From positions 1 to 33,296 of the forward strand of contig MGCU01000005.1 of assembly GCA_001790525.1 (NCBI GenBank): DNA of 33,296 nt, given 5' to 3'. This DNA is from Candidatus Saccharibacteria bacterium RIFCSPHIGHO2_12_FULL_47_16b. GTDB lineage: Bacteria > Patescibacteriota > Saccharimonadia > Saccharimonadales > UBA10212. Below the pieces are notes generated by a model. The model searched no databases. It was not told the DNA's origin and saw only the letters and a program-made list of their open reading frames with translations. The position numbers and the translations under genes were made by a program. Shown in pieces: positions 33,177 to 33,296 of this stretch (position 1 is the stretch's first letter; each line of letters starts with the position of its first letter).

Positions 33177-33296
<120 letters not shown>

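Overview
The window looks like a chromosomal segment of a Patescibacteria (CPR) bacterium, most likely of the Saccharibacteria type. This is inferred from gene content, not from a marker phylogeny. The signs are an alanyl-tRNA synthetase without its C-Ala domain, a PaaX/Cas2-like regulator, an FtsA/PilM-type ATPase next to a 'baseplate J-like' membrane protein, very compact leftward operons, and promoters whose -10 box sits 6-11 nt before the start codon. TGA is used as a stop, so the code is standard. Almost all genes run leftward (minus strand).

Layout. (1) 1-10526, minus: a six-gene accessory operon. It starts with two small proteins (81 and 70 aa), then a helical 229-aa protein, a BtpA-like TIM barrel, a 2240-aa protein with an N-terminal phosphoribosyltransferase-like domain, and a second large repeat protein that leaves the window at base 1. 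(2) 10527-11677: a divergent intergenic region and a rightward PaaX/Cas2-like regulator, bracketed by five copies of a 34-bp palindrome. (3) 11678-20741, minus: housekeeping and envelope genes: obgE, a LysM-CHAP hydrolase, mltG, ruvX, a baseplate-J-like protein, an FtsA-like ATPase, alaS. (4) 20779-21979, plus: an EamA-type transporter and a small protein of unknown function. (5) 21956-31643, minus: mnmA, an F1-like ATPase cluster, a cysteine desulfurase and metG. (6) 31759-33296: tRNA-Val(CAC), a YkgJ-type cysteine-cluster protein, a cupredoxin-like protein and the end of an SDR dehydrogenase.

Two systems stand out. The first is the F1-like ATPase (23124-28995). Alpha, beta, gamma, delta, a b-like stalk and a short epsilon are all present with intact ATPase motifs, but there is no a subunit. 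The place of subunit c is taken by a 258-aa protein made of an N-terminal membrane segment, an exported beta-rich domain and a c-like helical hairpin. That hairpin keeps the R-N-P loop but has Gly where the ion-binding Asp/Glu should be. A rotary ATPase that moves something outside the membrane instead of pumping ions is a reasonable hypothesis. The second is the accessory operon (1-10526) with the divergently transcribed regulator and its phased palindromes, which together look like a self-contained regulated module with giant PRTase-headed proteins.

mnmA and the cysteine desulfurase belong to one pathway (2-thiolation of tRNA U34). mltG, the CHAP hydrolase and the FtsA-like/baseplate-J-like pair are envelope-related.
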